Below are positions 60,361 through 64,000 of a stretch of 64,000 bases of DNA, piece by piece. The translations under genes were made by a program, and so were the position numbers. This DNA comes from Azospirillum brasilense (lineage in GTDB: Bacteria; Pseudomonadota; Alphaproteobacteria; Azospirillales; Azospirillaceae). Location: the NCBI RefSeq assembly GCF_008365405.1, contig NZ_QOKV01000003.1:186001-250000 (forward strand). Direction: 5' to 3'. Under the pieces are notes generated by a model that was not told where the DNA came from, made no database searches, and saw only the letters and a program-made list of their open reading frames with translations. Within the stretch, counting starts at the first letter, position 1; every line of letters begins with the position of its first letter.

Positions 60361-61245
60361 TCAATCCTCGCCGATGCGCTGGCTTTCCTGATAGCGGAAG
60401 GGGTTGGCGGGGTAGACGCCCAGGATCTTCACCTCGCCCGCGCGGGCAAAGAAGGCCAGCTCCTCCAGCGCCAGACGCAGGGAGCGCTCCTCCGGATGGC
60501 CTTCCACGTCGGCGTAGAACTGGGTCTGGGTGAAGTGCCCGCCGACCATGTAGCTTTCCAGCTTCGTCATGTTGATGCCGTTGGTGGCGAAGCCGCCCAG
60601 CGCCTTGTAAAGGGCCGCCGGCACGCTGCGCACGCGGAAGACGAAGGTGGTGATGATCTTGGTCCCGGTCCCCGCGGCGGGCAGCGGCGGAGTCTTCGGC
60701 TCGCGGGACAGGATCAGGAAACGGGTGGTGTTGTGCTCCGCGTCCTCGATGCCGCCCTTCAGGATGTCCAGCCCGTAGATGTCGGCGGCCAGCGACGAGG
60801 CGATGGCCGCGTGCTGGGGGTCCCCCAGCTTGGCGATCTCGGCGGCGGCGCCCGCGGTGTCGGCGTGGGAGATCGCCGTCAGCCCCAGCTCCCGCGTCAT
60901 GTTGCGGCACTGGGACAGCGCCTGGATGTGGCTGCGCACCGTCTTCAGCCCGGCCAGCGTCGCGCCCTTCGGGGCGAGGAGCTGGTGGTTCACCCGCTGG
61001 AAATGCTCGCCGATGATGTGCAGGCCGCCTTCGGGGAGCAGATGGTGGTTGTCGGCCACGCGCCCGGCGATGGAGTTCTCCACCGGGATCATGGCGAGCG
61101 CCGCGCGCCCCTCGCGCACGGCGGCGAAGGCGTCCTCGAACGTGGCGCAGGGCAGCGTCGTCATCTCCGGAAAGACCGTCCGGCAGGACAGGTCCGAATA
61201 GGCGCCGGGCAGGCCCTGGAAGGCGATCACGTTCGAGGTCGTCAT
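60361..61245 (-). CDS. pheA: Prephenate dehydratase
   Basis: A 294-aa monofunctional prephenate dehydratase, which converts prephenate to phenylpyruvate in phenylalanine synthesis. The catalytic domain has IAFQGLPGAYSD at the start, VENSIAGRV near residue 55, and the catalytic threonine in EDAEHNTTRFLILSR near 174. A C-terminal ACT domain (about 200-280) contains GFATNGINMTKLESYMVGG, the phenylalanine-sensing part. The chorismate mutase domain of enteric PheA is absent. It is 14 bases downstream of kdsB and probably co-transcribed. Confidence 0.95.
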   Translation of the reverse strand: MTTSNVIAFQGLPGAYSDLSCRTVFPEMTTLPCATFEDAFAAVREGRAALAMIPVENSIAGRVADNHHLLPEGGLHIIGEHFQRVNHQLLAPKGATLAGLKTVRSHIQALSQCRNMTRELGLTAISHADTAGAAAEIAKLGDPQHAAIASSLAADIYGLDILKGGIEDAEHNTTRFLILSREPKTPPLPAAGTGTKIITTFVFRVRSVPAALYKALGGFATNGINMTKLESYMVGGHFTQTQFYADVEGHPEERSLRLALEELAFFARAGEVKILGVYPANPFRYQESQRIGED

Positions 61246-61259
61246 CGGGAGGTCTTCTT

Positions 61260-62054
61260 TTAAAGGGAGGTGCGCTTGGCGAGGATCGCGCGGGCGCGCT
61301 CCAGGTCGGCGGGAGTATCGACGCCGAGCGGAACCGCGTCAACGACGGCGGCGTCGATGCGCATCCCGAAGGCCAGGGCGCGGAGCTGCTCCAGCCGCTC
61401 CCGCTGCTCCAGCGCCGACGGCGGCAGGCGGACGTAGCGCTCCAGCGCGGCGCGGCGGTAGGCGTAGAGCCCGATGTGGTGGAACAGCGGCCCGTCGCCC
61501 CAGGGCGCGGTGGCGCGGCTGAAATAGAGGGCGCGGCCGCGCCGGGCGCCGGGCGGCAGTTCCAGGATGGCCTTCACCACGTTGGGATCGGTGCGCTCCT
61601 CCTCCCGCGTGATCTCGACCACCAGAGTGGCGATGTCCACCTGCGGGTCGGACAGCGGGGCGAAAGCGGCGCGGACCACCGCCGGCTCGATGGTCGGCAG
61701 GTCGCCCTGCACGTTCACCACCGCGTCGTATTTCCCCTCCGGATCGAGCAGGCTGACCGCCTCGAAGATGCGGTCGGAGCCCGAGGGATGGTCGGGCCGG
61801 GTCAGCACGGCGGTGCCGCCCGCCTCCTCCACCGCCGCGGCGATCTCCGGCTCGGCGCAGGCGACCACCACCGGGCCGATCTCCGCCTCCATGGCGCGGC
61901 GCCACACCTGCACGATCATCGGCGCGCCGCCGATGTCGGCCAGCGGCTTGCCCGGCAGGCGGGTGGAGGCCATGCGGGCGGGAATGACCACGATGGGATT
62001 GGACGGCGGCGGGTTCGGCGTCGTCTTGCTGTCTGCGTTCATGTCGGCGTTCAT
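61260..62054 (-). CDS. kdsB: 3-deoxy-manno-octulosonate cytidylyltransferase
   Basis: A 264-aa enzyme that activates Kdo with CTP for lipopolysaccharide core synthesis. It shows [20 protein letters not shown] near residue 22 (nucleotide loop), [20 protein letters not shown] near 80, and [13 protein letters not shown] near 110. The first 17 residues (repeated MNAD and a Pro-rich stretch) are extra to the family. A second in-frame ATG lies four codons downstream. It is divergent from the cytochrome c gene and precedes pheA in a common alphaproteobacterial arrangement. Confidence 0.94.
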   Translation of the reverse strand: MNADMNADSKTTPNPPPSNPIVVIPARMASTRLPGKPLADIGGAPMIVQVWRRAMEAEIGPVVVACAEPEIAAAVEEAGGTAVLTRPDHPSGSDRIFEAVSLLDPEGKYDAVVNVQGDLPTIEPAVVRAAFAPLSDPQVDIATLVVEITREEERTDPNVVKAILELPPGARRGRALYFSRATAPWGDGPLFHHIGLYAYRRAALERYVRLPPSALEQRERLEQLRALAFGMRIDAAVVDAVPLGVDTPADLERARAILAKRTSL

Positions 62055-62291
62055 GGTGGAACGGCCCCCTGTCGCGTCGGAAAGGTGGCGCGGGTGAACC
62101 ATGGATCGCCCTTTGCGTCAAGCGGTGTCACTCCAATATTCAGACGGCCAACAGTCGGAAACCCGACATTCCTGTGGCAAGGGAGGGGGCCGAAGCGGTG
62201 ACAAGCCGCCGCGGTCACGCTATCGTGCGGCGGAGAACCAGCCAGTCCTGGCGACGGACCCGCGGCACGACAAAAAGGGGAAAAAGACGTT

Positions 62292-62831
62292 ATGAGCATG
62301 GAGTGGAACAAGATTTTCGGCGCCGTGCTGCTGGCGGGTCTGATCGCCATGTTGGCCGGCTTCGCCGCGGAAGTTCTGGTGCACCCGAAGACGCCTGAGA
62401 AACCCGCCTATGTGGTGGCCATGCCGGACGGCGCCGCTCCGGCCCCCAGCGGTGGCGCGGCCCCGTCCGGCCCCGCCGAGATCGCCCCGCTGCTCGCCAA
62501 GGCCGACGCCGCCGCCGGCCAGTCCGCGGCCAAGGCCTGCGCCGCCTGCCACAGCTTCGACAAGGGCGGCCCGAACAAGGTCGGCCCGAACCTCTACGGC
62601 ATCGTCGGCGCCGCGCACGGTCATATCGACGGCTTCGCCTATTCCGATGCCATCAAGGGCAAGGCCGGCCCCTGGAACTACGACGAGCTGAACCACTTCC
62701 TCTACGACCCGAAGGCCTACGCGCCGGGCACCAAGATGACCTTCGCCGGCGTCAAGAAGGACCAGGACCGGGCGAACATCATCGCCTATCTGCGCTCCCT
62801 CTCCGACAGCCCGGCGCCGCTGCCGCAGTAA
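62292..62831 (+). CDS. Membrane-anchored c-type cytochrome (CycM-like)
   Basis: A 179-aa cytochrome with an N-terminal anchor helix (residues 8-28: IFGAVLLAGLIAMLAGFAAE), an Ala/Pro linker and a class I haem domain. The haem-binding CACHS is at about residue 85, with the distal methionine in GTKMTFAGVKK near 155. It should carry electrons from the bc1 complex to a terminal oxidase at the periplasmic face, as CycM does in rhizobia. The ATG at 62292 is in an AAGACGTT context without a strong ribosome site. A clear bidirectional terminator follows. Confidence 0.92.
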   Translation: MSMEWNKIFGAVLLAGLIAMLAGFAAEVLVHPKTPEKPAYVVAMPDGAAPAPSGGAAPSGPAEIAPLLAKADAAAGQSAAKACAACHSFDKGGPNKVGPNLYGIVGAAHGHIDGFAYSDAIKGKAGPWNYDELNHFLYDPKAYAPGTKMTFAGVKKDQDRANIIAYLRSLSDSPAPLPQ

Positions 62832-62860
62832 CGCGCCTCGGTCTCATCCGGGAAAAAGGA

Positions 62861-62896
62861 AAAAGCCCCGCGTTCCGCAGGACGCGGGGCTTTTTC
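62861..62896. terminator. Bidirectional intrinsic terminator
   Basis: AAAAAGCCCCGCGT and ACGCGGGGCTTTTT form a 14-base complementary pair with an 8-base loop and T-runs in both directions, 30 bases after the cytochrome stop codon. Confidence 0.92.
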
Positions 62897-62931
62897 GTTC
62901 CGCCTCAAACGGAAAGCCGGCAGATTGGCCT

Positions 62932-62961
62932 TGCATAGGGCGGCCTTATCGCCGATATAAG
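62932..62961 (+). promoter_or_regulatory. Promoter of ffs
   Basis: TTGCAT (62932-62937) and TATAAG (62956-62961), with an 18-base spacer, place the transcription start within a few bases of the predicted RNA 5' end. Confidence 0.8.
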
Positions 62962-62965
62962 GCGC

Positions 62966-63062
62966 GGGAGGCTGGCGGCGGACGAGTCCCTCGCCAACCC
63001 GGTCAGGTCCGGAAGGAAGCAGCCGTAACGAGTTTCGGCTCGGGTCGTTCGTCCAGTCTCCC
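62966..63062 (+). ncRNA. ffs: Signal recognition particle RNA (small bacterial type)
   Basis: The segment contains the conserved apical domain GGTCAGGTCCGGAAGGAAGC followed by AGCCGTAACGAG, the Ffh-binding loops of the bacterial 4.5S RNA. The ends GGGAGGCTGG and CCAGTCTCCC pair to close the hairpin. With Ffh it targets membrane proteins to the translocon. Its place directly upstream of dnaX is common in alphaproteobacteria. End positions are set by the closing stem. Confidence 0.96.
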
Positions 63063-63163
63063 ACCCTTCCCCATAAAGTCCTGCAGTGAATTGAAACGGC
63101 GACAGCCCCGCGCCGTGACGCTATTCTGCGCTCCGTCGTGAAGCCGATTACCGGGCCAGCCGC

Positions 63164-64000
63164 GTGACCGATACCACCGTTGCCGATATGTCCTCTTCCG
63201 TTTCCGGGACGTCCGGGGGCCTCGCCTACCGGGTGCTGGCGCGGAAATACCGTCCGAAGAGCTTTGCCGAGCTGATCGGGCAGGACGCGCTCGTCCGCAC
63301 CCTGACCAACGCCATCCATTCGGGCCGCATCGCCCAGGCCTTCATGCTGACCGGCGTGCGTGGCGTGGGCAAGACGACCACCGCCCGCATCATCGCCCGC
63401 GCGCTGAACTGCACCGGGCCGGACGGCACCGGCGGGCCGACCGTGACGCCCTGCGGCGTCTGCGATAATTGCCGGGCCATCGCCGAGGACCGCCACGTCG
63501 ATGTGATGGAGATGGACGCCGCCAGCCACACCGGCGTGGACGACATCCGCGAGATCATCGACGGCGTGCGCTACGCCCCCGTCTCGGCGCGCTACAAGCT
63601 CTACATCATCGACGAGGTCCACATGCTCTCCAAGAGCGCGTTCAACGCGCTTTTGAAGACGCTGGAGGAGCCGCCGGCCCATGTGAAGTTCGTCTTCGCC
63701 ACCACCGAGATCCGCAAGGTGCCGGTGACGGTGCTCTCGCGCTGCCAGCGCTTCGACCTGCGGCGCGTCGACGCCCAGGTGCTGAAGGAGCATTTCACCC
63801 GCATCACCGGCCTGGAAGGGGCGGGGATCGAGCCGGACGCCGCAGCCCTGATCGCGCGCGCCGCCGACGGGTCGGTGCGCGACGGCCTGTCGCTGCTCGA
63901 CCAGGCCATCGCGCTGGCCGCCGGCACGGTGACCGCGCAGCAGGTGCGCGACATGCTGGGGCTGGCCGACCGCAGCAAGGTGATCGATCTGTTCGAGGCC
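63164..64000 (+). CDS. dnaX: DNA polymerase III gamma/tau subunit, N-terminal part (cut by window edge)
   Basis: The 279 visible codons start at GTG 63164 (or the ATG eight codons later) and run to the edge. They carry VLARKYRPKSFAELIGQDA, the Walker A motif GVRGVGKTTTARIIARALN near residue 65, a zinc-binding CGVCDNC near 100, Walker B IIDEVHMLSKSAFNALLK near 148, and the sensor region ATTEIRKVPVTVLSRCQRF. It is the clamp-loader ATPase of the replicative polymerase. The C-terminal tau domains lie outside the window. Confidence 0.97.
   Translation, partial: MTDTTVADMSSSVSGTSGGLAYRVLARKYRPKSFAELIGQDALVRTLTNAIHSGRIAQAFMLTGVRGVGKTTTARIIARALNCTGPDGTGGPTVTPCGVCDNCRAIAEDRHVDVMEMDAASHTGVDDIREIIDGVRYAPVSARYKLYIIDEVHMLSKSAFNALLKTLEEPPAHVKFVFATTEIRKVPVTVLSRCQRFDLRRVDAQVLKEHFTRITGLEGAGIEPDAAALIARAADGSVRDGLSLLDQAIALAAGTVTAQQVRDMLGLADRSKVIDLFEA

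Noticed and set aside
60361..61245. Absence of the ESRP motif in the PheA ACT domain (LESYM instead)
   Set aside because: I recall this variant as common in alphaproteobacterial prephenate dehydratases, so it is probably not unusual.

Overview
This is a high-GC, densely coding chromosomal segment of an alphaproteobacterium, most likely an Azospirillum or close Rhodospirillales relative. The evidence is a C4-pathway 5-aminolevulinate synthase (hemA), a small SRP RNA next to dnaX, direct-repeat LexA sites of the alphaproteobacterial GTTC-N7-GTTC type, an imuA/imuB/dnaE2 mutasome, and many Azospirillum-like small hypothetical genes. The genus is an inference from gene content; no rRNA is present.

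Layout. 0-9 kb: start of def (cut by the window edge), cspA, rmuC, a Nudix hydrolase, a ChaN/PDZ protein, an SDR, an HPt-pseudoreceiver protein, a PadR-like regulator and hemA. 9-20 kb: class III aminotransferase, GST, PAS-GGDEF-EAL phosphodiesterase, universal stress protein, three small envelope proteins, a probable structured sRNA, a LysR regulator and a DHA2 efflux pump. 20-25 kb: an atypical crotonase and a dipeptide-type ABC transporter (SBP plus two permeases, no ATPase in the window). 25-30 kb: PrcB-like lipoprotein, GST, hemN, DUF4112, a zinc-ribbon micro-protein and a Tim44-like protein. 30-38 kb: the SOS mutasome, with imuA on + and imuB-dnaE2 on -, each promoter with its own LexA box, enclosing DTW and phosphatase genes. 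38-46 kb: lipoprotein, HupE, TAXI binding protein, GST, M17 aminopeptidase, a lone fliG, a DUF4160 remnant plus DUF2442, a MarR regulator, a hydroxyacid dehydrogenase and a pseudouridine synthase. 46.5-47.8 kb: an island of insertion-sequence debris around a DUF983 gene and a 46-codon membrane ORF. 47.9-56.7 kb: a yejFEBA-type peptide transporter with two tandem yejA paralogues separated by a DUF3137-like gene. 56.7-64 kb: aqpZ, a 37-aa membrane ORF, hisN, nudC, pheA, kdsB, a membrane cytochrome c, ffs and dnaX (cut by the edge).

Themes. Two haem genes 19 kb apart (hemA, hemN) carry the same palindrome, TTGAC-N4-GTCAA, in FNR/FixK activator geometry, which suggests oxygen-controlled haem synthesis. 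The two mutasome transcription units share LexA boxes. A family of C/G-rich palindromic repeats is scattered between genes. It has entered imuB and dnaE2 in frame, and one copy lies at the break point of a truncated DUF4160 gene. Several proteins keep a fold but lack catalytic residues: the crotonase, the receiver domain and the GGDEF domain. Three membrane micro-proteins (25, 37 and 46 aa) with good ribosome binding sites are described here.
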